64,000 nucleotides of DNA from SHVO01 sp041919675. Lineage in GTDB: Bacteria; Pseudomonadota; Alphaproteobacteria; Rhodospirillales; Rhodospirillaceae. The stretch covers positions 31,548 through 95,547 of the forward strand of contig JAYRTJ010000002.1 in NCBI GenBank assembly GCA_041919675.1. Reading direction: 5' to 3'. A program made the position numbers and the translations under genes. Shown piece after piece: positions 15,074 to 24,670 of this stretch. Positions within the stretch are counted from its first letter, which is position 1. Every line of letters starts with the position of its first letter. The notes beneath the pieces are model-generated. The model searched no databases and had not been told where the DNA came from. It saw only the letters and a program-made list of their open reading frames with translations.

Positions 15074-17032
15074 TTGAGAACAATCACCAAAGCTTTTCGC
15101 GACGGCGAATCGATCTATCGGCAGGGCGACGAGAGCGCCTGGGCCTTCGAGGTCCTGGAAGGCGCGGTCGAACTGATCAAGGACGGGCCCGACGGCCTGA
15201 CCGTGATGGCGCGCCTGAAAGCCGGTGAGCTTTTCGGCGAACTCGGCATCCTGGACAACGCGCCGCGCACCGCGACCGCGCGCGCACGCGGGCCCGTGAC
15301 CGTGCGTGCGATCCCGCGCGACGAATTCCTGCGCCAGATGGAGACCGATCCGGACACGGCGCTGAAGGTGATGACCAAGCTGGCCCGGCGCATGAAGGGG
15401 CCGGATCAGGTCGATCCGATCCGCGCCGCCGCTTACCGTTCCGCCGCCGCCAACCTGCCGGTGCCCGTGGCCGAGCCCGAGCCGCTGCAGGCGCCGCCGC
15501 CGTTGCGTGTCGGCCGGCCGCTGCCGCAGAACTTGATCGGCGACCGCAAGCCGACCTTCATTGAAAAGATTTTCGACGCGGTCGTGAAAGATCCGACGCG
15601 CCGCCCCGGCAAGCGCGCCAAGGCGCCGACGCCGGGCGACATCCTCGTCATGGTCGGCAAGCTGCGCGACGACTTCGAGGACGTGCAGCACAAGAACCTG
15701 ATCCAGGCGCTCGATGGAATCCCGGGCGTGCGCACGGTGGCCATCGACCGCGACCTGACCCGCTTCGTGCCCGGCGTCACCGAGCCCGGCGCGACCGCCA
15801 ACGACGAGCTGATGAAGCGCGCGACACGCGACGCCCGGGCGTGGATGACCGATCAGAACGCCGACCTGTTGATCTGGGGCAATATCGATCCGACGGGCCG
15901 CAACATCGAGCTGCACTTCACCGCCACCGCATCGAGCCCCGGCGAACGTCCGGGCCGCTTCACGGCGCTGAACGTGCTGCACGTGCCGGTGGACTTCTAC
16001 ACCGACTGGGTGCCGCTGATCCGCGCCGTGACCCTGGCCGCGATCGATCCCAGAAGTTTTTCGCAGGGCCGCATCCTGCGCTCCGCTTTGCCGGCCATCG
16101 CCGTCGCCGCGCGCGCCATGGGCGCCGAACCGTCGGCCGCGATGGAGCCGTCCGAACGCGCCGCGATCCTGTTCTGCTACGGCAATGTCTGCGCCGTGTG
16201 CGCCCAGCTTGAAGGCGACCGCAGCTGGTACCACGGCGCCGCCGAAGCCTGGCGCATGGCCATCGAGCTTTTGGGCAGCGATCAGAGCCCGCTGCTCGGC
16301 CAACTGTTCCAGCAGATGGGCCTCGCGCTGCAGATCATCGCCGAACGCAGCGGCGATTCGGAATCGCTCGAACAAGCCGCCGACGCGTACCGCCGCGCGC
16401 TGATGCATATCTCGCGCCGCCGCCAGATCATCGACTGGGGCCTGGTGAAGTACCGCCTGGGCTGCGTCCTTTATAAGCTCGACATGGTCATGGGCGACGA
16501 CAACGCCCTGCGCGAAGCCATTCACGCCTGCCAGGCCGCGCGCCAGGTGTTCAACAAGTACACGCACCCGATCCGGTTCTCGGAAATCTCGAACGCGCTC
16601 GCCCAGATCCTTCAGGTTTACGGCGACAATATCCGCAGCGTTCCGATCCTCGAATACGCCGTGAAATCCTGCGTGTCCGCGTTGCAGGTGCGCACGCCCG
16701 ATACCGCGCCGCTCCAGTGGGCCTCGATCCAGAACACGCTGGGTTCGGCGCTGTTCCTCTTGGCCAAGCACACCGGCGAATGGGAATACATGCGCGCTTC
16801 GGGCGAAGCTTTCCGCCTGGCTCTCGCGGTTTACAAGGAACACGGCGCGGGCCGCATGGCCATCGTCACCGAGCGCAACTTGCAGCGCGCCGAGAAGCAG
16901 ATCCAGAACACCAGCGACCGCCGCGCGGCCGATCCGGCCTGGGCGCAGAACTTCAACATCGCCGAAGAGCCCTATGACTGGAGCTCGATCCTCGGCGGGA
17001 ATGACGATTCTGGAATTAACGAGGTCGCGTAG
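15074..17032 (+). CDS. Cyclic-nucleotide-binding domain and TPR-repeat protein
   Basis: The 652-residue soluble protein starts with a CRP-like nucleotide-binding domain (about 1-115). It has 'GESIYRQGDES' and a phosphate-binding-cassette-like 'FGELGILDNAPRTATARA' that keeps the Glu and Arg expected for cAMP or cGMP contact. There is no DNA-binding domain. A proline-rich linker (about 130-150) leads to an alpha/beta region (about 190-330, with 'ADLLIWGNIDPTGRNIEL') that I do not recognise, followed by helical TPR-like repeats (about 355-620). The start codon is a TTG at 15074 (AGG 5 nt upstream); no upstream ATG is in frame. It may be a cyclic-nucleotide-gated scaffold. The second MarR operator precedes it. 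Confidence 0.75.
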   Translation: MRTITKAFRDGESIYRQGDESAWAFEVLEGAVELIKDGPDGLTVMARLKAGELFGELGILDNAPRTATARARGPVTVRAIPRDEFLRQMETDPDTALKVMTKLARRMKGPDQVDPIRAAAYRSAAANLPVPVAEPEPLQAPPPLRVGRPLPQNLIGDRKPTFIEKIFDAVVKDPTRRPGKRAKAPTPGDILVMVGKLRDDFEDVQHKNLIQALDGIPGVRTVAIDRDLTRFVPGVTEPGATANDELMKRATRDARAWMTDQNADLLIWGNIDPTGRNIELHFTATASSPGERPGRFTALNVLHVPVDFYTDWVPLIRAVTLAAIDPRSFSQGRILRSALPAIAVAARAMGAEPSAAMEPSERAAILFCYGNVCAVCAQLEGDRSWYHGAAEAWRMAIELLGSDQSPLLGQLFQQMGLALQIIAERSGDSESLEQAADAYRRALMHISRRRQIIDWGLVKYRLGCVLYKLDMVMGDDNALREAIHACQAARQVFNKYTHPIRFSEISNALAQILQVYGDNIRSVPILEYAVKSCVSALQVRTPDTAPLQWASIQNTLGSALFLLAKHTGEWEYMRASGEAFRLALAVYKEHGAGRMAIVTERNLQRAEKQIQNTSDRRAADPAWAQNFNIAEEPYDWSSILGGNDDSGINEVA

Positions 17033-17101
17033 TTCCTGCTTGTCGCCCCGTTCCCAAAACGAACGTCGCTAAAAAAGCCGACATCGGTTTAGACTGGCCG
17101 C

Positions 17102-18601
17102 ATGGCTGGGCCGCATATCCTTTCGATCGATCAGGGCACGACCTCGACACGCGCGGTTGTGTTCGACGCCAGCGGCGCCGCGCTGGCGACGGCGCAAAAG
17201 CCGTTCCGGCAGATTTTCCCGAACGACGGCTGGGTCGAGCACGATCCGGAAGATATCTGGCAGACCACCGTTGACGTCTGCCGCGCGGCGATCGAAGCCG
17301 CCGGCGGCGCTTCCGCCATCGCCGCCATCGGCATCACCAATCAGCGCGAGACCACCATCGTCTGGGACAAGCGCACCCATAAGACCGTCGGCAACGCCAT
17401 CGTGTGGCAGGACCGGCGGGGCGCAGGGCGCTGCGACGAACTGCGCGCCGCCGGCAAGACGCCGCTGATCCAGAAGAAGACGGGGCTTCTGATCGACTCT
17501 TATTTCTCGGCGACGAAAGTCGAGTGGATCCTCGATCAGAGCGCCGAGGTGCGCGCGGCCGCCGCGGCCGGCCATCTCGCCTTCGGCACCATCGACACCT
17601 TCCTGCTGTGGCGCCTGACGGGCGGGCGCACACATGCCAGCGACGCGACCAACGCCTCACGCACGATGCTGTTCGATATTCATCGCGGCGTGTGGGACGA
17701 GGAACTTCTGGCGCTGTTCAATGTGCCCAGACAGATGTTGCCGGACGTGCGCGACACCGCGGCGGCTTACGGCGAGACGGACCCCGCGCTGTTCGGCCGC
17801 GCGATCCCGATCACCGCCGTTGTCGGCGATCAGCAGGGCGCGCTGGTGGGACAAGCGTGTTTCGAGCCCGGCAGCGTGAAGAGCACCTACGGCACAGGAT
17901 GTTTTGTGCTGGTGAACACGGGGTCGCAAGCGCTCGCGTCGAAGAACCGGATGCTCACGACCGTCGCGTACCGTCTGAAGGGCGCGACGACCTATGCGCT
18001 CGAGGGCAGCATCTTCAACGCGGGCACCGTGATCCAGTGGCTGCGCGACGGCGTGCATATGATCGAGAGTGCGGCGGAAAGCGAGGCGCTTGCGGCGAGC
18101 TTGGACGGCGCGGCGCCGAGCAACGTGTACTTCGTGCCGGCGTTCACGGGCCTCGGCGCGCCCTATTGGGACCCGAACGCGCGCGGTGCGATTCTGGGCC
18201 TCACGCGCGACTCGGGGCGCGCGCAGATCGTCCGGGCGGCGCTGGAGTCGGTTTGTTTCCAAACCAACGACCTTCTTTCCGCGCTGCAACAGGACGGGAT
18301 CGGCGCCCCGCCGGCCTTGCGGGTCGACGGCGGCATGGTGGCCAACAAATGGCTGATGCAAATGCTGGCCGACGTGACGGGGCTGACTGTGGAACGGCCC
18401 GTCTACGGCGAGACGACGGTGCTGGGCGCGGCCTTTCTGGCCGGTTTGGGCGTCGGGATTTTCGCCGCGCCCGCGGACGTAAAAGCCGCATGGAAGCTTG
18501 ATTTTTCGGCCCAACCTCGCATGGCCGGGGACCGGCGCGAAACCCTGCTGACCGGCTGGCGCGAGGCCGTCGGCCGGGTCCTGACGCCGCCGCGCGGCTG
18601 A
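17102..18601 (+). CDS. glpK: Glycerol kinase
   Basis: The 499-residue FGGY-family kinase phosphorylates glycerol to sn-glycerol 3-phosphate. Visible signatures are 'LSIDQGTTSTRAVVFD' at the N-terminus, 'GWVEHDPEDIW', 'ITNQRETTIVWD' (glycerol-binding Arg-Glu), 'GDQQGALVGQACF' with the catalytic Asp, 'GSVKSTYGTGCF', and the C-terminal 'RVDGGMVANKWLMQ' and 'GAAFLAGLGVG'. Length agrees with GlpK (about 500 aa). No glpF, glpD or glpR accompanies it, so it appears to be a single-gene unit. Confidence 0.96.
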   Translation: MAGPHILSIDQGTTSTRAVVFDASGAALATAQKPFRQIFPNDGWVEHDPEDIWQTTVDVCRAAIEAAGGASAIAAIGITNQRETTIVWDKRTHKTVGNAIVWQDRRGAGRCDELRAAGKTPLIQKKTGLLIDSYFSATKVEWILDQSAEVRAAAAAGHLAFGTIDTFLLWRLTGGRTHASDATNASRTMLFDIHRGVWDEELLALFNVPRQMLPDVRDTAAAYGETDPALFGRAIPITAVVGDQQGALVGQACFEPGSVKSTYGTGCFVLVNTGSQALASKNRMLTTVAYRLKGATTYALEGSIFNAGTVIQWLRDGVHMIESAAESEALAASLDGAAPSNVYFVPAFTGLGAPYWDPNARGAILGLTRDSGRAQIVRAALESVCFQTNDLLSALQQDGIGAPPALRVDGGMVANKWLMQMLADVTGLTVERPVYGETTVLGAAFLAGLGVGIFAAPADVKAAWKLDFSAQPRMAGDRRETLLTGWREAVGRVLTPPRG

Positions 18602-18817
18602 GGTCCCCCTTAAGCTTCGCCCTCGGAACCGAGACTCACCGGCACACCATATATGGATGCGCCGCTTCACCGCCCGGAGGCGGGGAGGGCGCTCTCCCGC
18701 CCGCTTCATCAATCCAGGAAAGGCCGCAAGTCACGAATGCGCGCGTGAGCCCTTTGTAGCGCAACCGAAACTTGGTGTAGTGTTTTTGGGCCTTGGGGTG
18801 GGGGTTAGTAATTTCCA

Positions 18818-19342
18818 ATGCAGACGTCTTCAGTGGCGGTATCTGCCAAATCAGGCGTGACCGCGAAAGTTAAGTGGTTCAATCCGGCGAAGGGTTTCGG
18901 TTTCGTTGCACCGATGGATGGTTCGGCAGATGCGTTCTTGCATGTGTCGGTCGTTCAACGCGCAGGTCTGCGCACGCTTCGCCAAGGTGCAACAATCATC
19001 TGCGATCTGACGGACGGCCCGCGCGGCCCGCAAGTCGCGATCATCGGTCGCGTTGATGACTCGACCGTCGCCGATGACGAGTCCATGGGCGAAGGCGAGG
19101 AGAGTGTGCTCGAGGGCGAGATCAAGTTCTTCGCCGTCGACAAAGGCTACGGTTTTGGAATGCCCGCGGGCGGCGGCGCCGATGTGTTCATCGGCATCGG
19201 CGCGCTGCAGCGCTCCAATCTCGATCGCCTGGAGTCAGGCCAGCATGTGCGGATGTACGTTCGTTCGGGCAAGAAAGGCCCGATGGCCGTGCGGATCGAA
19301 CTGCTCGGCATGTCTCTCTCGCACATGAACGACCAGCACTGA
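18818..19342 (+). CDS. Double cold-shock-domain protein
   Basis: Two cold-shock domains lie in tandem in 174 residues. The first (about 14-80) has 'GVTAKVKWFNPAKGFGFV' with a canonical RNP1 motif and 'DAFLHVS' as RNP2. The second (about 100-165) has 'EGEIKFFAVDKGYGFG' and 'ADVFIGIGAL', in which both RNP motifs are weakened. They are joined by an acidic linker (DDSTVADDESMGEGEE). Duplicated CSD proteins of this type are typical of alphaproteobacteria (CspC/CspD-like) and act as RNA chaperones. The leader before the ATG lacks a well-spaced Shine-Dalgarno. A hairpin at 19373-19396 follows the gene. Confidence 0.9.
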   Translation: MQTSSVAVSAKSGVTAKVKWFNPAKGFGFVAPMDGSADAFLHVSVVQRAGLRTLRQGATIICDLTDGPRGPQVAIIGRVDDSTVADDESMGEGEESVLEGEIKFFAVDKGYGFGMPAGGGADVFIGIGALQRSNLDRLESGQHVRMYVRSGKKGPMAVRIELLGMSLSHMNDQH

Positions 19343-19372
19343 CAGCAACCAACCTCTTGCAGAGTCGTGGGC

Positions 19373-19396
19373 TTCACGCGGCCAGCGCCGCGTGAA
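19373..19396 (+). terminator. Hairpin after the cold-shock gene
   Basis: TTCACGCGGC (19373-19382) pairs perfectly with GCCGCGTGAA (19387-19396) around a CAGC loop, 30 nt after the stop codon. A short T-run (19409-19413) follows only after a 12-nt gap, so it is an imperfect intrinsic terminator or a 3' stabilising structure. Confidence 0.5.
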
Positions 19397-19672
19397 AACG
19401 CGCCCGCATTTTTCATGTGCGTTGTTTTGACTCAGGTCAAAAATTCGCCTTGCGCGGGATAACAGGATTGTAAGCTCGCAGCCGTAGTTGAACCACATTT
19501 GGCCGGCATATTCGCAAAGATGGGCAGGACGCTTCCGTGTGATCCCGGGAGCGGTCCGACAAAAAGTAAGAAAACCCGTTTTGCTTGCGATCCCGAATGG
19601 GATCCGAAGGTGGATCGGCGGGGCTGTTTCCCCTCCCCCTCATCCCCAATGGCCTTGCCGGTCCACCACCTT

Positions 19673-19724
19673 CTTATGCATTGGGCTTATGCATTGGTCT
19701 TTTGCATTGGGCTTCTGCATCGGA
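19673..19724. repeat. Four tandem 13-bp repeats upstream of irr
   Basis: The unit CTTNTGCATTGGG occurs four times head to tail at 19673, 19686, 19699 and 19712, with one to three differences per copy. The array ends about 85-150 bp before the irr start codon. Direct repeats of helical-turn-like spacing upstream of a regulator gene may be a binding array; a slippage origin is also possible. Confidence 0.85.
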
Positions 19725-19809
19725 GTTGATTGCCTGGGAACCCAAGGATCGATATGGGCCCTTGTAGATGCCCCGGGATGATTTATTCCCCACCTAAAGA
19801 AATATTGTT

Positions 19810-20298
19810 ATGCCACTTCTAAACGGCGTGAATTGGCCCTATTCTATTTCCAAGTGGGGATACACCACAGTGAACATGCAGCAGAAAAAGACGTTAGCAC
19901 CCGATACGATCGTGCTTGAGAAGTTGCGCGCCAGCGGCCTGCGGCCGACGCGCCAACGCCTCGCGCTCGCCAAGCTTTTATTTGGACGCGGCCACTGCCA
20001 CGTCACGGCGGAAGGCCTGTTCAACGACGCCAAGCAGACGCGCGTCGATGTCTCGCTCGCCACTGTTTACAACGCGCTGCACGACTTCACGGCGAAGGGT
20101 CTCCTGCGCGAGATCTCGATCGACTCGTCGCGCTCGTACTTCGATACGAACACCGGCGATCATCATCACTTCTACTTCGAAGGCACCGGCGAACTGCAAG
20201 ACATTCCGCCCGACTCCGTGCGCATCGCGGCGCTGCCCGACGCGCCCGGCGGTTCGGCCATCTCGCGCGTGGATGTGATCGTCCGCGTGCGCGACTAA
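19810..20298 (+). CDS. irr: Irr-type iron response regulator (Fur superfamily)
   Basis: The 162-residue product has the Fur-fold winged helix 'LRPTRQRLALAKLLFGRGHCHVTAE', the recognition-helix region 'VSLATVYNALHDFTAKGLLREI', and the Irr hallmark 'YFDTNTGDHHHFYFE' containing the HHH heme/metal site. Irr represses or activates iron genes under iron limitation and is destabilised by heme in alphaproteobacteria. The Cys-Pro heme motif found near the N-terminus of the Bradyrhizobium protein is absent here; the only N-terminal cysteine is in GHCH. Start alternatives are ATG 19810 (AAAGAAA upstream) and ATG 19876; the longer one gives the usual Irr length. An ICE-box-like site lies immediately downstream, before the rubrerythrin gene. 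Confidence 0.9.
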   Translation: MPLLNGVNWPYSISKWGYTTVNMQQKKTLAPDTIVLEKLRASGLRPTRQRLALAKLLFGRGHCHVTAEGLFNDAKQTRVDVSLATVYNALHDFTAKGLLREISIDSSRSYFDTNTGDHHHFYFEGTGELQDIPPDSVRIAALPDAPGGSAISRVDVIVRVRD

Positions 20299-20358
20299 GT
20301 CCTTCCGCGCGCGGCGCCTTTTCGCCCGCGTCCCCCGCCAGTTAAGAACCTTTCGCAG

Positions 20359-20408
20359 TTTAGAAATATTCTAGTCAACTTGACTACGCAGGCCCGTCTT
20401 CCTACAAC
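20359..20408 (+). promoter_or_regulatory. ICE-box-like Irr operator and promoter for rubrerythrin
   Basis: TTTAGAA (20359-20365), three bases, then TTCTAGT (20369-20375) matches the iron-control element TTTAGAA-N3-TTCTAAA in 12 of 14 fixed positions. It abuts an AGTCAA-c-TTGACT palindrome (20373-20385) whose TTGACT (20380-20385) can serve as a -35, with TACAAC (20403-20408) as the -10 at 17-bp spacing. Irr bound at the ICE box would sit just upstream of or over this -35. Confidence 0.7.
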
Positions 20409-20501
20409 GGGGGCGTCAAATTTCGCGGCGTTCCGCCGCGGCGCCGACCGGCGCCTCTGTTCGTCGTTCACGTCACATACAAACGAGAAAAGGAGACTTC
20501 C

Positions 20502-20921
20502 ATGGCTCAGTTGAAAGGTTCCAAGACCGAAGGAAACCTGAAGGCCGCTTTCGCCGGTGAAAGCCAGGCGAACCGTCGTTACCTCTACTTCGCGCAGAAG
20601 GCCGACGTCGAAGGTCAGAATGAAGTCTCGGCGCTGTTCCGCTCGACGGCGGAAGGCGAAACCGGCCACGCGTTCGGCCATCTCGAATATCTCGAAGTGG
20701 TCGGCGATCCCGCCACCGGCTTCCCCATCGGCGAAACCAAAGCCAACCTGAAGGCCTCGGTTGCCGGTGAAACGCACGAGTACACCGACATGTACCCGGG
20801 CATGGCCAAGACGGCGCGCGAAGAAGGCTTCGACGAAATCGCCGATTGGTTCGAAACCCTCGCGAAAGCCGAGAAGTCGCACGCCGGCCGTTTCCAGAAG
20901 GCGCTCGACAACCTCGCCTAA
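20502..20921 (+). CDS. Rubrerythrin (diiron domain only)
   Basis: The 139-residue four-helix protein has the ferritin-like diiron ligands of rubrerythrin: E20 in FAGESQANRRYLYFA, E53 and H56 in EGETGHAF, E90/E93 in AGETHEYT, and E125 and H128 in KAEKSHAGRF. The C-terminal rubredoxin (Cys4) domain of classical rubrerythrin is missing, so electrons must come from another protein. It should reduce hydrogen peroxide or handle iron. A strong Shine-Dalgarno (AAAGGAG) precedes the ATG. It lies between an ICE-box promoter and an intrinsic terminator, with the Fe-S oxidoreductase and DUF3501 genes following. Confidence 0.93.
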   Translation: MAQLKGSKTEGNLKAAFAGESQANRRYLYFAQKADVEGQNEVSALFRSTAEGETGHAFGHLEYLEVVGDPATGFPIGETKANLKASVAGETHEYTDMYPGMAKTAREEGFDEIADWFETLAKAEKSHAGRFQKALDNLA

Positions 20922-20943
20922 CGTTCGCGCGATCCAAGCTACG

Positions 20944-20985
20944 AACGCCGGCGGGGCTTACTGGCCCTGCCGGCGTTTTTATTTT
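20944..20985 (+). terminator. Intrinsic terminator after rubrerythrin
   Basis: A 14-bp stem with a single G-T wobble (20944-20957 with 20964-20977), a 6-nt loop and a T-rich tail (TTTTTATTTT) make a strong rho-independent terminator 22 nt after the rubrerythrin stop. Read-through would be needed to reach the next gene, so rubrerythrin is probably made in excess over the downstream proteins. Confidence 0.9.
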
Positions 20986-21037
20986 CACAAAATCCTAAAC
21001 GACTTTTTTGTCCTAAGAGATCAGGAGTTCACGGCGC

Positions 21038-22393
<1,356 letters not shown>

Positions 22394-22394
22394 A

Positions 22395-22988
22395 ATGTCG
22401 AAAGAACAGCGCCGCATCAGCCCCGCGGACATCATGCCGATGTCCCAGTACAGCAAGATCCGCGCCGAGCACCGCCGCAAGCTGGTGGACGTGAAGCGCC
22501 TGCGCCGCCTGCATGTGGGCCCGCACGTCACGCTCTACTTCGAGAGTTACGACACCATGTGGGCGCAGGTGCAGGAGATGCTGTACATCGAGCGCGGCGG
22601 CGATGAACAAATCGAAGGTGAACTCGCGGCCTACAATCCGCTCATTCCGCAAGGCCATGAGCTGGTCGCGACCATGATGATCGAGATCGAGGATGAAGGC
22701 GTGCGCCGCCGGACCCTTGCGGGTCTTGGTCATATTGAAACCATGGTGAGCTTGAGCTTCGCCGGCCAGACCGTCACGGCGGCGCCGGAAGACGACCTGG
22801 ACCGCACGACGCCGGAAGGAAAGACGTCGTCGGTGCACTTCCTGCACTTTACCTTCACGGCGGAACAAGCCGCGGCGTTCCGCGCGCCGGGTACGCAAGT
22901 GACCCTTGGGATCACGCATCCCAAGTACGAACATCTCGCCATTTTGCCGGAAGACAGCCGCGCGTCGCTGGCCGCCGATTTCGCTTAG
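22395..22988 (+). CDS. DUF3501 family protein
   Basis: The 197-residue soluble protein has the features of DUF3501: 'RRISPADIMPMSQYSKIRAEHRRKLVDVKRLRRLHVGP', then 'FESYDTMWAQVQEMLYIER', and a C-terminal beta-rich half with 'VHFLHFTFTAEQ' and 'GITHPKYEH'. No cysteine cluster or membrane segment. The family has no established function but is repeatedly encoded next to rubrerythrin and the CCG-type Fe-S oxidoreductase, as here. Its start lies 1 bp after the stop of the oxidoreductase, so the two are co-translated and may form a complex. Its last codons overlap the convergent SH3 gene (shared TTAG). Confidence 0.85.
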   Translation: MSKEQRRISPADIMPMSQYSKIRAEHRRKLVDVKRLRRLHVGPHVTLYFESYDTMWAQVQEMLYIERGGDEQIEGELAAYNPLIPQGHELVATMMIEIEDEGVRRRTLAGLGHIETMVSLSFAGQTVTAAPEDDLDRTTPEGKTSSVHFLHFTFTAEQAAAFRAPGTQVTLGITHPKYEHLAILPEDSRASLAADFA

Positions 22989-23515
22989 TTGATGACCTCT
23001 GCGGGATAGACGCCCCACAAGGCGTCGCGCGAGATCCAGCCTACCACGCCGCCGGCATCGACCCGGCACAGCGCGGAGCCTTGCGGGCATTTTTCCACGG
23101 CCACGATCACACCCGGCTCGACGCTCGCGACGGTGTCGGGTTTGCCGTCCATGGTGCGCAGGAGCGGACGCACCGCCTCGCCGGTGATCATGGCGGTGCG
23201 TTTACCGGAGACCATGCTGGAATGCACCCAGCCCTCGGTGCCGGCGGGATCCTTGATGCGCCGCCAGGTGTCGAACTCGGCGATGATCTCCACGGGGAGA
23301 CCGCGCCGCACATAAATCCATTCGATGGGATAACGGGCGCTGGGCCCCACGCGCAGGTTCACGGAGTCGGGACGCAGCGACACGAAGCGCGGCAAAGGCA
23401 AACCGTCGGGCTTTCCAGCGGCCTGTTCGTTCGGAGCCGCCTCGGCAGGACCCTCGGCGGCCGCCGCCGCGCCGCACCACGTCATTGCCAAAACAACCAA
23501 AAGCCAGCGCGTCAC
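22985..23515 (-). CDS. Secreted SH3-like domain protein
   Basis: A 176-residue precursor from a GTG start at 23515, chosen because the signal peptide begins there (VTRWLLVVLAMTWCGAAAAA) and AGG lies about 8 nt upstream. The frame is open further but codes a charged, non-secretory N-terminus. The mature part has two bacterial SH3-like segments: 'SVNLRVGPSARYPIEWIYVRRGLPVEII' with 'TEGWVHSSMV', and a second ending 'GGVVGWISRDALWG'. Such periplasmic proteins (DUF1058/SH3_4 type) are thought to bind cell-wall peptides. It converges with the DUF3501 gene. Confidence 0.83.
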   Translation of the reverse strand: MTRWLLVVLAMTWCGAAAAAEGPAEAAPNEQAAGKPDGLPLPRFVSLRPDSVNLRVGPSARYPIEWIYVRRGLPVEIIAEFDTWRRIKDPAGTEGWVHSSMVSGKRTAMITGEAVRPLLRTMDGKPDTVASVEPGVIVAVEKCPQGSALCRVDAGGVVGWISRDALWGVYPAEVIN

Positions 23516-23681
23516 GTAAGATGCCTCGTCCTCTGAACGTTTGGTTTGTGCCTGTATTTTCCGATTTTGTCCACGGCGCGCGAGGTTACGCCGGTGACAT
23601 GCGGCTGATACCTGAGCTTGCCTGGACAAGGCGAAACGCGGCTGGTACGCCTACTTCACGAGCTCAATTTCTGGCCCAGAG

Positions 23682-24668
23682 ATGACGCGGACCAAGCCCA
23701 CAGTCGTCGTCACGCGAAAACTTCCCGACGTCGTCGAGACGCGGATGATGGAGTTATTCGACGTCCGGCTGAATATCGACGACCATCCTTTCTCGGAAAA
23801 CGAGCTGATCGAGGCTATTGGGTCTTGTGATGTTTTCGTGCCGAATCTCACCAACCAGATCAACGCCGCGCTGATCGCCAAGGCGGGCCCGCGCCTGAAG
23901 CTGATCGCCAACTTCGGCAACGGCATCGATCACGTCGACGTGGCGGCCGCCCGCGCCAAGGGCATCGTGGTCACCAACACCCCGGGCGTTCTGACCGAAG
24001 ACACCGCCGACATGGCCATGGCGCTGATGGTCGCGGTGCCGCGCCGCCTGGTGGAAGGCGCGGCCATGATCCAGAGCGGCGCGTTCAAGGGCTGGAGCCC
24101 GACCCACCTTCTCGGCCACCGCATTTTCGGCAAGCGCCTCGGCATCATCGGCATGGGCCGCATCGGCACGGCGGTCGCGCGCCGCGCCAAGGGTTTCGGC
24201 ATGGCGGTGCATTATCACAACCGCCGCCGCCTGCGCCCCGAACTCGAAGCCGAAGCCGAAGCCACATACTGGGAAAGCCTGGACCAGATGCTAGCGCGCA
24301 TGGATGTGATCTCCATCCACTGCCCGCACACGCCGGCGACGTTCCATCTTCTGTCCGAACGCCGCCTCAAGCTGTTGAAGCCCACGGCTTACCTGATCAA
24401 CACCGCGCGCGGCGAGATCGTCGACGAAGAGGCGCTGATCCGCATGCTGGAGGCGGGGCAACTGGCGGGCGCGGGCCTCGATGTGTTCGAGCATGAGCCG
24501 GCGGTGAACCCGAAACTGCTGACGATGAAGAACGTGATCCTCTTGCCGCACATGGGCTCGGCCACCATCGAGGGCCGCATCAACATGGGCGAGAAGGTGA
24601 TCATCAATATCCGCGCCTTCTGCGACGGACATACGCCGCCCGATCGCGTGCTGCCGACATCCGGTTAG
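23682..24668 (+). CDS. D-isomer 2-hydroxyacid dehydrogenase (glyoxylate/hydroxypyruvate reductase type)
   Basis: The 328-residue enzyme has the NAD(P)-binding 'GKRLGIIGMGRIGTAVARRAKGFGM' motif and the catalytic triad of the family: Arg in NTARGEIVDE, Glu in DVFEHEP and His in LPHMGSAT. 'HNRRRL' after the second strand suggests NADPH preference, as in glyoxylate/hydroxypyruvate reductases. It likely reduces glyoxylate to glycolate or hydroxypyruvate to D-glycerate. The next gene, pabB, starts 2 bp after its stop, so the three genes to 26832 form one transcription unit, though the pathways differ. Confidence 0.9.
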   Translation: MTRTKPTVVVTRKLPDVVETRMMELFDVRLNIDDHPFSENELIEAIGSCDVFVPNLTNQINAALIAKAGPRLKLIANFGNGIDHVDVAAARAKGIVVTNTPGVLTEDTADMAMALMVAVPRRLVEGAAMIQSGAFKGWSPTHLLGHRIFGKRLGIIGMGRIGTAVARRAKGFGMAVHYHNRRRLRPELEAEAEATYWESLDQMLARMDVISIHCPHTPATFHLLSERRLKLLKPTAYLINTARGEIVDEEALIRMLEAGQLAGAGLDVFEHEPAVNPKLLTMKNVILLPHMGSATIEGRINMGEKVIINIRAFCDGHTPPDRVLPTSG

Positions 24669-24670
24669 CG

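Larger units (their letters stand above)
19343..19809. other. Gene-free interval between the cold-shock gene and irr
   Basis: About 470 bp without a credible coding frame. It holds the hairpin at 19373-19396, an AT-richer stretch around 19420-19500 and a four-copy 13-bp tandem repeat (19673-19724). The length is unusual for this densely packed window and leaves room for a small RNA or a complex regulatory region for irr. Confidence 0.6.

Noticed and set aside
14939..16843. A 634-codon minus-strand frame opposite the CNB-TPR gene, starting next to MarR operator 2
   Set aside because: Composition is that of an antisense shadow and no family motif is present; the plus strand holds a recognisable CNB domain.
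19673..19724. Tandem repeats considered as a CRISPR array
   Set aside because: The units are only 13 bp, abut without spacers, and no cas gene is present.
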